Notes under the pieces: generated by a model
Seen by the model: only the letters and a program-made list of their open reading frames with translations
Databases searched by the model: none
What the model was told of the DNA's origin: nothing
Translations under genes and position numbers: made by a program
Source: Pseudomonas sp. R-28-1W-6
GTDB lineage: Bacteria > Pseudomonadota > Gammaproteobacteria > Pseudomonadales > Pseudomonadaceae
NCBI RefSeq assembly: GCF_009799925.1
Contig: NZ_WELK01000004.1
Span: 1-64,000, forward strand
Length of the DNA: 64,000 nucleotides
Direction: 5' to 3'
Shown here: piece after piece, positions 43,938 through 54,798 of the stretch
Position numbering within the stretch: the first letter of the stretch is position 1
Layout: each line of letters starts with the position of its first letter

Positions 43938-44956
43938 CAGGCGCTCCTCCGCAGGCGCTGGCGCAGCTGCAGCAGGCTGTGCGGCCAGAGCTCGCCGGCC
44001 ACCAGCAGCAGGCTGAGCAGCAGCGCCGCGCCGAGCGGCCAGCCATACAGGGCCAGTGCCGGGCGGGCGCGGGTAGGCTGCTGGGCGGCCGGTTCGAGGC
44101 GATCGAGGGCCGCCTGGATGTCCTGCAGTTCCTCGCTGCTGCGCGCGCGGAAGTAGCTGCCGCCGGTCTGCTCGGCGATGTCGATCAGGGTGGCTTCGTC
44201 CAGCTCGATGCCCGGGCTGATGCCGAGCATGCCCATCAGCCCGCCCGGCTGCGGATCGGCGCCGATGCCGATGGTGTAGATCTTCACCTGTTCCTCGGCG
44301 GCCAGGCGCGCCGCGGTGCGGGGCTCGATCTCGCCGCCGTTGTTGGCGCCGTCGGTAATCAGCACCAGCACCCGGCTGTCGGCCGGACGCTGGCGCAGGC
44401 GCTTGACCGCCAGGCCGATGGCATCGCCGATGGCGGTCTGTGGCCCGGCGATATTGATCAGTGCCTCGTCCAGCCAGACCCGCACGGTATGGCGGTCGAA
44501 GGTCAGCGGCGATTGCAGGTAGGCCTGGCTGCCGAACAGGATCAGGCCGACGCGGTCACCCTGGCGCTGCTCGATGAAGTCGCCGAACAGCAGTTTGACC
44601 AGCTCCAGGCGCGAGACTTCCTCGCCGTCCCACTGCATGTCGCTCTGTTCCATGGAGCCGGAAACGTCCACCGCCAGCAGCAGGTCGCGGCCGCTGGCCG
44701 GCAGCGGCAGCGGCTCGCCGACCCATTCCGGGCGCGCCGTGGCCACCAGCAGCAACAACCAGAGCAGGGCGAACGGGGCCTGCTGGCGCCAGGCCGGCAG
44801 GCTGGCGCGGGCGCGGCGGCCGCTGAGGCCTTCCAGTTCACCGAGAAAGCTGACTTTCAGCGCCGCCTCGCCGCTGTCGGCCACCGGCAGCAGCCGGCGC
44901 AGCAGCCAGGGCAGCGGGGCGAGAAAGAAGGCCCAGGGCCAGGCGAACTCAAACAT
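43937..44956 (-). CDS. batA: BatA-type VWA membrane protein
   Basis: A 339-residue protein with membrane helices near residues 5-25 and 60-78, a VWA domain with an intact MIDAS motif (AVDVSGSMEQSD) and TDGANNGGE, and a C-terminal helix (LGAALLLSLLLVAGEL). It overlaps neighbours on both sides (batB by one base, the DUF4381 gene by 8 bases). Confidence 0.9.
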   Translation of the reverse strand: MFEFAWPWAFFLAPLPWLLRRLLPVADSGEAALKVSFLGELEGLSGRRARASLPAWRQQAPFALLWLLLLVATARPEWVGEPLPLPASGRDLLLAVDVSGSMEQSDMQWDGEEVSRLELVKLLFGDFIEQRQGDRVGLILFGSQAYLQSPLTFDRHTVRVWLDEALINIAGPQTAIGDAIGLAVKRLRQRPADSRVLVLITDGANNGGEIEPRTAARLAAEEQVKIYTIGIGADPQPGGLMGMLGISPGIELDEATLIDIAEQTGGSYFRARSSEELQDIQAALDRLEPAAQQPTRARPALALYGWPLGAALLLSLLLVAGELWPHSLLQLRQRLRRSA

Positions 44957-45439
44957 GCTTGCGAATCCAGGTGTCGACGGCCTGGTTGAGGCCGGCGATG
45001 GCCTTGTCGTCCAGGGTGCAGCCGGCGCGGTAGCTGCCTTCCACCAGCACCATGTAGCGGGTCAGGCCGGCGGCCGGGCAGCGGTTGTCGAGGAAGGCCA
45101 GCCAGGCGCGCCCGCTCAAGGTATGGCTGTGGTCCTGCGGATAGTGGGCGCGGCACAGGCGCTTGAGCAGGGCATTCAGCTGCTGCAGCCAGGGCCCGGC
45201 GGGGGCGCCGTCGTAGGGCTTGTGCAGCGCGGCCAGCTCGCTCAGGGCGGCCAGGCGCAGCGGGTCGAGCGGCTGTTCGGCCTGCTGCCGGCGCTTGATC
45301 TTCGGCAGGTAGCGGCGTAGGTACCACAGGCCCCAGAGCAGCAGCGGCAGCAGCACGGCCAGCAGCCACCAGCCGGGCGCCGGTGGCCACCAGGCGACGG
45401 GCGGCGGGGCGATGGTCGGTTGCAGCTGGTCGAGCGGGT

Positions 45440-45443
<4 letters not shown>
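44949..45443 (-). CDS. DUF4381 membrane protein
   Basis: A 164-residue protein: short N-terminus (NPLDQLQPTIAPPPVAWWPP), one membrane helix at about 27-47 (GWWLLAVLLPLLLWGLWYL), then a cytoplasmic basic and helical domain. DUF4381 proteins are constant members of MoxR-Bat operons. GTG start at 45443 overlaps the DUF58 stop by four bases. Confidence 0.85.
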
Positions 45444-46384
<941 letters not shown>

Positions 46385-46422
46385 GGCTTAGCGGGCCTGG
46401 CCCTGGCGAATGCGGGTTGGCA

Positions 46423-47382
<960 letters not shown>

Positions 47383-47413
47383 CGAGGTTCTTCCTGGAAA
47401 GGGACTGGGAGAC

Positions 47414-47579
47414 TGTGAAAATATCGCTTGCCTGCTGCGGCCGCCGTCGGGCGGCTGCAACTGCGTTGCACTACGCAAAAACTTCGGTCATTTGGCTCGC
47501 CAAACTCCCTTGTTTTTGCGCCGCGCGCCTTGTTTCGCTCGCCCGGCGACGCCCTCGCGACGGCCTTCGATTTTTTCAT
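47414..47579. repeat. Palindromic element upstream of moxR
   Basis: Imperfect outer repeats (left TGTGAAAATATCG at 47414, right CGATTTTTTCATA) around a perfect 9-base arm CGCAAAAAC (47474-47482)/GTTTTTGCG (47512-47520). That arm encloses TTTGG-ctcg-CCAAA (47491-47504). No coding capacity evident. It lies about 30 bases from the moxR start and may carry or displace its promoter. Confidence 0.6.
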
Positions 47580-47704
47580 AGCCTCTGACGGGTAGCCGAA
47601 AACACCCGATCGGGGTGCCAACTCTACTGCATTGTGTGGCGACCTGGCAGGCCCGGGCGCGCGCAGTGCCGGCCAGTTCCCCTTTTGCGCCGAGAGGTCG
47701 CGGC

Positions 47705-48562
47705 TCAAGCAGACCGCGCCGGCGCCGCGAAGTTCAGCGCCGGCGCCTCTGCGCTGGCCGGCAGTGGCGTGACGCAGCGCAGCGCGCTGTTGGCCGGGGC
47801 GGGGCCGCGCACATCCAGCGCGCCGAACAGGCGCACGGCCAGGTAGTAGGCGAACGCCAGCGACCAGGCCATGCCGGCCCGGCGCAGCATATGGAAGAAC
47901 AGCCGGTCGGCCTCGTGCTTGGCCAGCGGGGCGACGTTGAGGTACTGGTACAGCGCGTCGTGCACCAGGCTGGCCGGGTGGGCCAGGGGCCAGAACACCT
48001 CGCTTTCCCGCACCAGGCCCTGCTGCAGGCGCAGGATGGGGTGGCGCTTCTCCCACCAGTCGGGAATGCCGAGGATGGCCAGCCAGTAGAACGGCACCTT
48101 GGGCGTGCAGCCGTCCCAGGCATAGGTACGCGGGCGGGCGAAGTCGTAGCGCACTTCGCCCAGGTGCAGGTCGACGCTGGAGTGCCCCGGGTTAATGATC
48201 AGCAGGCCGTCGTGGATGATCAGCCATTCGCCATAGAAGTAGCGCCCGGCGAACTGCTCGCAGCGCTGCAGCAAGGGATGGTCGATGTAGTTGAGCCAGG
48301 GCCCGGCATGGTCGCGGCAGGCAAAGCCCCATTTGCCCAGGTCGGCCTGGCGCGCCGCCTCGGCCCGGCGCAGGCGCTCACGGCGACCGATCCAGCGTGG
48401 CAGCAGCACGCCGAGGTAGACCAGCGCGCCGCCCCACAGCAGCGGGACGATCAGCGCCGGCCGCAGCCAGGCGGCCAGGCTCAGCAGCAGGACGCCGATG
48501 GCGCTGACCAGCAGGTTGCCGAAGTGGCGCACCAGCGAGCGCGCGAGAGGACGGTTGGCCAT
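47705..48562 (-). CDS. DUF1353 protein with membrane segments
   Basis: A 285-residue protein starting MANRPLARSLVRHFGN with two adjacent membrane helices (about 15-45), then a domain with PASLVHDALYQYL near residue 215 as in DUF1353. A further hydrophobic segment follows (MAWSLAFAYYLAVRLF). Function unknown. ATG 48562 has AGGG upstream and is preferred over the ATG 11 codons earlier. Confidence 0.75.
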   Translation of the reverse strand: MANRPLARSLVRHFGNLLVSAIGVLLLSLAAWLRPALIVPLLWGGALVYLGVLLPRWIGRRERLRRAEAARQADLGKWGFACRDHAGPWLNYIDHPLLQRCEQFAGRYFYGEWLIIHDGLLIINPGHSSVDLHLGEVRYDFARPRTYAWDGCTPKVPFYWLAILGIPDWWEKRHPILRLQQGLVRESEVFWPLAHPASLVHDALYQYLNVAPLAKHEADRLFFHMLRRAGMAWSLAFAYYLAVRLFGALDVRGPAPANSALRCVTPLPASAEAPALNFAAPARSA

Positions 48563-48742
48563 GGTTTCCCTACCAGGCTGCGAGGAAGCCGGCACCTTAG
48601 CAGCTCATCGGCGCATCTGTGTAGGCGGGCGCATGGCCGCGGCGCAGCATGGCGATGAACGAATATGTCGCAGGGCTGCAAGCGTCGTTTCACGCGCACT
48701 GGCTAAGCTTGGCGTGACCTAGCGGTCGTCGTGCGTACTGCT

Positions 48743-48775
48743 GGGTTCCAGCATGGCCTAGACTGCTTGGAACCC
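48743..48775. other. Inverted repeat upstream of gdhB
   Basis: GGGTTCCA (48743-48750) and TGGAACCC (48768-48775) form a perfect 8-base inverted repeat with a 17-base spacer, 71 bases before the gdhB ATG. It could be an operator or an mRNA hairpin; nothing else is recognised in this 284-base gap. Confidence 0.4.
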
Positions 48776-48846
48776 CGGCGGTGCAGCCTCCTGCCTGCAA
48801 GCACGCGCGGCGCCTCCACGAATAACAAGTCCAGCGGAGCATCACC

Positions 48847-51800
48847 ATGGCGTTTTTCACTGCGGCCAGCAAAGCCGACTTCCAGCATCAACTGCAAGCG
48901 GCCCTGGCTCAGCACGTCAGCGAGCAGGCGTTGCCACAAGTGGCGCTGTTCGCCGAGCAGTTCTTCGGCATCGTCGCCCTCGACGAGCTGACCCAGCGCC
49001 GCCTTGGCGATCTGGCCGGTTGCACCCTGTCTTCCTGGCGCCTGCTCGAGCACTTCGACCCGGCCAAGCCGCTGGTGCGGGTGTACAACCCGGACTACGA
49101 GAAGCACGGCTGGCAGTCGACCCATACCGCGGTGGAGGTGCTGCACGTCGACCTGCCGTTCCTGGTCGACTCGGTGCGCATGGAGCTGAACCGTCGCGGC
49201 TACAGCATCCATACCCTGCAGAACAGCGTGTTCAGCGTGCGTCGCGGCAAGAGCGGCGAGCTGCAGGAAATCCTCGCCAAGGGCAGCAGCGGCAAGGGCG
49301 TGCAGCAGGAAGCGCTGATGTACCTGGAGATCGACCGCTGCGCCAATGTCGGCGAGCTGCGGACCCTGGAGAAGGCCCTGCAGGATGTGCTGGAAGAAGT
49401 GCGCCTGGCGGTGTCCGACTTCCAGCCGATGAAGGCCCGCGCCGAAGAGCTGCTGGCCTGGCTGGACAAGGCCAAGCTCAAGGTCGACGGCGCCGAGCTG
49501 GGCGAGATCAAGGTGTTCCTCGGCTGGCTGCTGGACAACCACTTCACCTTCCTCGGCTACGAGGAGTTCACCGTGGCCGAGGAGAAGGACGGCGGCCATC
49601 TGGTGTATGACGAGAAGTCCCTGCTCGGCCTGTCGCGCCGCCTGCGCAAGGGCCTCAAGCAGGACGAGCTGCATATCGAGCAGGAGGCCGTGGACTATCT
49701 GCGCGAGCCGCGCCTGCTGTCCTTCGCCAAGGCCGCCACGCCGAGCCGGGTGCATCGCCCGGCCTACCCGGACTTCGTCTCGATCCGCGAGCTGGACGCC
49801 AAGGGCCGGGTGATCAAGGAATGCCGCTTCATGGGCCTGTACACCTCCTCGGTGTATGCCGAGAGCGTCAGCCGCATCCCCTATATCCGCCGCAAGGTGG
49901 CGGAAATCACCGAGCGTTCCGGTTTCGACCCCAAGGCGCACCTGGGCAAGGAGCTGGAACAGGTGCTGGAAGTGCTGCCGCGCGACGACCTGTTCCAGAC
50001 CTCGGTGGACGAGCTGTTCAGCACCGCCATCGCCATCGTGCAGATCCAGGAGCGCAACAAGCTGCGCCTGTTCCTGCGCAAGGCCCCCTACGGCCGCTTC
50101 GCCTACTGCCTGGCCTATGTGCCGCGCGACGTGTACTCCACCGAGACGCGGCTGAAGATCCAACAGATCCTCATGGACCGCCTGCAGGCCAGCGACTGCG
50201 AGTTCTGGACCTACTTCTCCGAGTCGGTGCTGGCGCGGGTACAGTTCATCCTCAAGGTCGACCCGAAGAACCGCGTGCAGATCGACCCGGTACGCCTGGA
50301 GAAGGAAGTCATCCAGGCCTGCCGTTCGTGGAAGGACGACTACGCCAGCCTGGTCGTGGAAAGCTTCGGCGAGGCCCAGGGTACCCAGGTGCTGGCCGAT
50401 TTCCCGAAAGGCTTCCCGGCCGGCTACTGCGAGCGCTTCGCCCCGCATTCGGCGGTGGTCGACATGCAGCACCTGCTCAGCCTGTCGGTCGAACGCCCGC
50501 TGGTGATGAGTTTCTACCAGCCGTTGGCTCAGGGCGAACAGGAGCTGCACTGCAAGCTGTACCACGCCGACACGCCGCTGCCGCTGTCGGACGTCCTGCC
50601 GATCCTGGAAAACCTCGGCCTGCGCGTGCTCGGCGAGTTCCCCTACAAGCTGCGCCGCGCCGATGGCCGCGAGTTCTGGATTCACGACTTCGCCTTCACC
50701 AGCGCCGAAGGCCTGGATGTCGACATCCAGCAGCTCAACGACACCCTGCAGGACGCCTTCGTGCAGATCGTCGGTGGCGCGGCCGAGAACGACGGCTTCA
50801 ACCGCCTGGTGCTGACCGCCTCCATGCCCTGGCGCGACGTGGCGCTGCTGCGCGCCTATGCCCGCTACCTCAAGCAGATCCGCCTGGGCTTCGACCTGAG
50901 CTACATCGCCGCCACCCTGGTCAACCACGCCGATATCGCCAAGGAGCTGGTGCGCCTGTTCCGCACTCGTTTCTACCTGGCGCGCAAGCTCACCGACGAG
51001 GACCTGGAGGACAAGCAACAGAAGCTCGAACAGGCGATCCTCGCCGCCCTGGACAATGTCGCGGTGCTCAACGAGGACCGCATCCTGCGGCGCTACCTGG
51101 ACCTGATCAAGGCCACCCTGCGCACCAACTTCTACCAGCCCGACGCCGATGGTCAGCCCAAGCACTACTTCAGCTTCAAGCTCAGCCCGCGGCTGATCCC
51201 GGACATCCCGCGGCCGGTGCCGAAGTTCGAGATCTTCGTCTACTGCCCGCGCGTCGAAGGCGTGCACCTGCGCTTCGGCGACGTGGCCCGTGGCGGCCTG
51301 CGCTGGTCCGATCGTGAGGAAGACTTCCGTACCGAAGTGCTGGGCCTGGTCAAGGCGCAGCAGGTGAAGAACGCGGTGATCGTGCCGATGGGCGCCAAGG
51401 GCGGTTTCATCCCGCGCAAGATGCCGGTGGGTGCCAACCGCGACGAGGTGCTGGCCGAGGGCATCGCCTGCTACCGCATCTTCATCAGCGGCCTGCTCGA
51501 CATCACCGACAACCTCAAGGACGGCGCCGTGGTGCCGCCGCAGAACGTGGTGCGCCACGATAACGACGACCCCTACCTGGTGGTGGCGGCCGACAAGGGC
51601 ACCGCGACCTTCTCCGACATCGCCAACGGCATCGCCCAGGACTACGGCTTCTGGCTGGGCGACGCCTTCGCCTCTGGCGGCTCGGCTGGCTACGACCACA
51701 AGGGCATGGGCATCACCGCCAAGGGCGGCTGGGTCTCGGTGCAGCGCCACTTCCGCGAGCGCGGCATCGACGTGCAGAAGGACAACTTCACCGTCATCGG

Positions 51801-53691
51801 CATCGGCGACATGGCCGGCGACGTGTTCGGCAACGGCCTGCTGCTGTCGGACAAGCTGCAGCTGGTGGCGGCCTTCAACCACCAGCACATCTTCATCGAC
51901 CCCAACCCGGATGCGGCCAAGAGCTTCGTCGAGCGCCAGCGCCTGTTCGACCTGCCGCGCTCCAGCTGGGCCGACTATGACGCCTCGCTGATCTCCGAAG
52001 GCGGCGGCATCTTCCTGCGCAGTGCCAAGAGCATCGCCATCAGCCCGCAGATGCAGGCGCGCTTCGACATCGGCGCCGACAAGCTGGCGCCCAACGAACT
52101 GCTCAATGCCCTGCTCAAGGCGCCGGTCGACCTGCTGTGGAACGGCGGCATCGGCACTTACGTCAAGTCGAGCAAGGAAAGCCACGCCGATGTCGGCGAC
52201 AAGGCCAACGACGGCCTGCGGGTCAACGGCTGCGAGCTGCGCGCCAAGGTGGTGGGCGAGGGCGGCAACCTCGGCATGACCCAGCTCGGCCGGGTCGAGT
52301 ACGGCCTGAGCGGCGGCGCCAGCAACACCGACTTCATCGACAACGCCGGTGGCGTGGACTGCTCCGACCACGAGGTCAACATCAAGATCCTGCTCAACGA
52401 GATCGTCGGTGCCGGCGACATGACCGGCAAGCAGCGCAACAAGCTGCTGGCCGAGATGACCGATGCGGTGGGCAGCCTGGTGCTGGGCAACAACTACAAG
52501 CAGACCCAGGCCCTGTCCCTGGCCGAGCGCCGCGCCCGCGAGCGCCTGCCCGAGTACAAGCGGCTGATGGCTGCGCTCGAAGCGGCCGGCAAGCTGGACC
52601 GTGCCCTGGAGTTCCTGCCCAGCGACGACGAGCTCAACGAGCGTGCCGCCAATGGCCAGGGCCTGACCCGGCCGGAGCTGTCGGTGCTGATCTCCTACAG
52701 CAAGATCGACCTCAAGGAGGCCCTGCTGAAATCCCTGGTGCCGGACGACGACTACCTGGCCCGCGAGATGGAGACCGCCTTCCCGGCGCAGCTGAGCAAG
52801 AAGTTCGCCGAGCCGATGCGCCGCCACCGCCTGAAGCGCGAGATCGTCAGCACGCAGATCGCCAACGACCTGGTCAACCACATGGGCATCACCTTCGTGC
52901 AGCGCCTGAAGGAGTCCACCGGCATGAGCGCGGCCAACGTCGCCGGCGCCTATGTCATCGTCCGCGACGTGTTCCGCCTGCCGCACTGGTGGCAGCAGAT
53001 CGAGGCGCTGGACTACCAGGTGCCGGCCGAGCTGCAGCTGCAGCTGATGGACGAGCTGATGCGCCTGGGCCGCCGGGCTACCCGCTGGTTCCTGCGCAGC
53101 CGCCGCAACGAGCTGGACGCGGCCCGCGATGTCGGCCACTTCGGCCCGCGCGTGGCCGAGCTGGCCGGGCGCCTGGACGAACTGCTGGAGGGCCCGGCCC
53201 GCGAGCAGTGGCTGGCGCGCTACCAGGGCTTCGTCGAAGCCGGCACGCCGGAGGAGCTGGCCCGCGTGGTGGCCGGCACCAGCCACCTGTACACCCTGTT
53301 GCCGATCATCGAAGCGGCGGATGTCACCGGCAAGCCGGCCTCGGAAGTGGCCACCGCCTACTTCGCCGTGGGCGGGGCGCTGGAGCTGTCCTGGTACCTG
53401 CAGCAGATCACCAGCCTGCCGGTGGACAACAACTGGCAGGCCCTGGCCCGCGAGGCGTTCTGCGACGACCTGGACTGGCAGCAGCGCGCCATCACCGTGT
53501 CGGTGCTGCAGATGGCCGAAGGCCCGGTGGATGTGGAGGAGCGCGTGGGGTTCTGGCTGGAGCAGCACAAGGCGCTGGTGCAGCGCTGGCTGGTCATGCT
53601 CGGCGAGCTGCGTGCGGCCACCGGCATCGACTACGCCATGTATGCGGTGGCCAATCGCGAGCTGATGGATCTGGCGCGCAGCGATCAGTAG
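48847..53691 (+). CDS. gdhB: NAD-specific glutamate dehydrogenase, large type
   Basis: A 1614-residue protein of the ~180 kDa GDH family. It deaminates glutamate to 2-oxoglutarate and ammonia, and in P. aeruginosa is used for growth on arginine and glutamate. The long N-terminal regulatory region (ACT-like segments) is followed from about residue 710 by the catalytic part, with GGLRWSDREEDFRTEVLGL, NAVIVPMGAKGGF (catalytic lysine), and the cofactor-binding region with VIGIGDMAGDVFGNG. Length and motifs match. Start ATG 48847 (MAFFTAASKADF). Single gene with its own upstream region. Confidence 0.96.
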   Translation: MAFFTAASKADFQHQLQAALAQHVSEQALPQVALFAEQFFGIVALDELTQRRLGDLAGCTLSSWRLLEHFDPAKPLVRVYNPDYEKHGWQSTHTAVEVLHVDLPFLVDSVRMELNRRGYSIHTLQNSVFSVRRGKSGELQEILAKGSSGKGVQQEALMYLEIDRCANVGELRTLEKALQDVLEEVRLAVSDFQPMKARAEELLAWLDKAKLKVDGAELGEIKVFLGWLLDNHFTFLGYEEFTVAEEKDGGHLVYDEKSLLGLSRRLRKGLKQDELHIEQEAVDYLREPRLLSFAKAATPSRVHRPAYPDFVSIRELDAKGRVIKECRFMGLYTSSVYAESVSRIPYIRRKVAEITERSGFDPKAHLGKELEQVLEVLPRDDLFQTSVDELFSTAIAIVQIQERNKLRLFLRKAPYGRFAYCLAYVPRDVYSTETRLKIQQILMDRLQASDCEFWTYFSESVLARVQFILKVDPKNRVQIDPVRLEKEVIQACRSWKDDYASLVVESFGEAQGTQVLADFPKGFPAGYCERFAPHSAVVDMQHLLSLSVERPLVMSFYQPLAQGEQELHCKLYHADTPLPLSDVLPILENLGLRVLGEFPYKLRRADGREFWIHDFAFTSAEGLDVDIQQLNDTLQDAFVQIVGGAAENDGFNRLVLTASMPWRDVALLRAYARYLKQIRLGFDLSYIAATLVNHADIAKELVRLFRTRFYLARKLTDEDLEDKQQKLEQAILAALDNVAVLNEDRILRRYLDLIKATLRTNFYQPDADGQPKHYFSFKLSPRLIPDIPRPVPKFEIFVYCPRVEGVHLRFGDVARGGLRWSDREEDFRTEVLGLVKAQQVKNAVIVPMGAKGGFIPRKMPVGANRDEVLAEGIACYRIFISGLLDITDNLKDGAVVPPQNVVRHDNDDPYLVVAADKGTATFSDIANGIAQDYGFWLGDAFASGGSAGYDHKGMGITAKGGWVSVQRHFRERGIDVQKDNFTVIGIGDMAGDVFGNGLLLSDKLQLVAAFNHQHIFIDPNPDAAKSFVERQRLFDLPRSSWADYDASLISEGGGIFLRSAKSIAISPQMQARFDIGADKLAPNELLNALLKAPVDLLWNGGIGTYVKSSKESHADVGDKANDGLRVNGCELRAKVVGEGGNLGMTQLGRVEYGLSGGASNTDFIDNAGGVDCSDHEVNIKILLNEIVGAGDMTGKQRNKLLAEMTDAVGSLVLGNNYKQTQALSLAERRARERLPEYKRLMAALEAAGKLDRALEFLPSDDELNERAANGQGLTRPELSVLISYSKIDLKEALLKSLVPDDDYLAREMETAFPAQLSKKFAEPMRRHRLKREIVSTQIANDLVNHMGITFVQRLKESTGMSAANVAGAYVIVRDVFRLPHWWQQIEALDYQVPAELQLQLMDELMRLGRRATRWFLRSRRNELDAARDVGHFGPRVAELAGRLDELLEGPAREQWLARYQGFVEAGTPEELARVVAGTSHLYTLLPIIEAADVTGKPASEVATAYFAVGGALELSWYLQQITSLPVDNNWQALAREAFCDDLDWQQRAITVSVLQMAEGPVDVEERVGFWLEQHKALVQRWLVMLGELRAATGIDYAMYAVANRELMDLARSDQ

Positions 53692-53847
53692 GGCGTAACG
53701 CTCTACTAATCGTGCAGTTTGTCCGTGCCGGCACTGGTCGGTCACGGGCGGCTCGGTTAGCCTCCGTAAAAAAGTTCGCAGAATTGCCGCAAGGTCCAGT
53801 GCTCCGGCACGGGCCTTGCCTATTCCAGCGGACACCGGAGAGTAGTC

Positions 53848-54585
53848 ATGACCGACATTCTAATTCTAACGCACGTCGATTATTGTCCTCCGGGCCACCT
53901 GGCAGCAGTGCTGGAGGCCCATCAACTGGATTTCACCGTGTTGCGCAGCGACCTCGGTGAACTCGACGGCTACGACCTGGATCGCCCGCGTGCCGTGGCG
54001 GTGATGGGCGGGCCGATGAGCGTCAACGATGATCTGCCCTGGATCGGGGCAGAAGTTGCCGCTTTGCAGCACATCATTCAGCGCGATATCCCCCTGATTG
54101 GCCACTGCCTGGGCGGGCAGATGATTGCCCGCGCCCTCGGCGCGCCGGTACATCGCATGCCCTATACCGAAGTCGGCTGGCAGCCACTGGTGCGCCGCGA
54201 CCAGGCCAAGCCCAGTCCCTGGCTGGCCCATCTGCCGGCCGAGTTCCCGGTCTATCAGTGGCACAGCGACACCTTCGAGCTGCCGGCCGGTGCCGAGTGG
54301 CTGCTGTCCAGCCCCTGGTGCCCGAACCAGGGCTTTGCCTGGGGCGACAAGGTGCTGGCCCTGCAGGGCCATCCGGAGATGACCGAGACGCTGCTCGGCG
54401 ACTGGCTGCAGGACTGGTCGCACCTGCTCGACGAGACCCAGGCCAGCCAGCAGGGCCTGCGGCAGATGCTGGTCGACCTGCCGACGCGGGTAGCGGCGCT
54501 CAACCGGGTGGCGGAGGGCTTCTATCGCCACTGGCTGCAACTGGCCTTCGGCGACTTGCACCAGCCGGCGTGCCCGGCGGCCTGA
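53848..54585 (+). CDS. Class I glutamine amidotransferase (GATase1) protein
   Basis: A 245-residue free-standing GATase1 domain: nucleophile Cys87 in LIGHCLGGQMIARALG, and the His175-x-Glu177 pair in LQGHPEMTE. VMGGPMSVNDD supplies the oxyanion region. Proteins like this are annotated GMP synthase-like or gamma-glutamyl hydrolase (PuuD) type; the substrate cannot be told from sequence. It follows gdhB by 156 bases, so a link to glutamate/glutamine metabolism is possible. Confidence 0.85.
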   Translation: MTDILILTHVDYCPPGHLAAVLEAHQLDFTVLRSDLGELDGYDLDRPRAVAVMGGPMSVNDDLPWIGAEVAALQHIIQRDIPLIGHCLGGQMIARALGAPVHRMPYTEVGWQPLVRRDQAKPSPWLAHLPAEFPVYQWHSDTFELPAGAEWLLSSPWCPNQGFAWGDKVLALQGHPEMTETLLGDWLQDWSHLLDETQASQQGLRQMLVDLPTRVAALNRVAEGFYRHWLQLAFGDLHQPACPAA

Positions 54586-54642
54586 GGCCCTCAGCTGAAA
54601 CCTAATGGCTGTGTCCCGGCTATATGCTGAGGGTGCGTTTGT

Positions 54643-54690
54643 GTAGGGTGCGCCGTGCGCACCGCCCTTGGTGCGCACGGCGCACCCTAC
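54643..54690. repeat. Intergenic palindrome (REP-like)
   Basis: GTAGGGTGCGCCGTGCGCAC, an 8-base loop (CGCCCTTG), then the exact 20-base complement. This GTAGGGTGCGCNNTGCGCAC type of palindrome is common in Pseudomonas intergenic DNA. It sits beyond the GATase gene. Confidence 0.85.
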
Positions 54691-54752
54691 GCGATCCGTG
54701 TTGCACAGACGGATAAGTGGCCATGCAACACGTAATTGGTACATCGCCAAAC

Positions 54753-54782
54753 AAAAACGCCCCGCTCGGTGCGGGGCGTTTG
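54753..54782. terminator. Terminator between GATase and SPFH genes
   Basis: AAAAACGCCCCGC-tcggt-GCGGGGCGTTT, an intrinsic terminator usable from both sides; it lies between two convergent genes. Confidence 0.85.
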
Positions 54783-54798
54783 CATTGCTGCCTGAGGC

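Noticed and set aside
48703..53835. A 1710-codon frame on the minus strand opposite gdhB
   Set aside because: It is the complement of gdhB's codons: His/Gln/Ala/Val-rich, no domain, no codon bias of its own. GC-rich genomes give such shadows.
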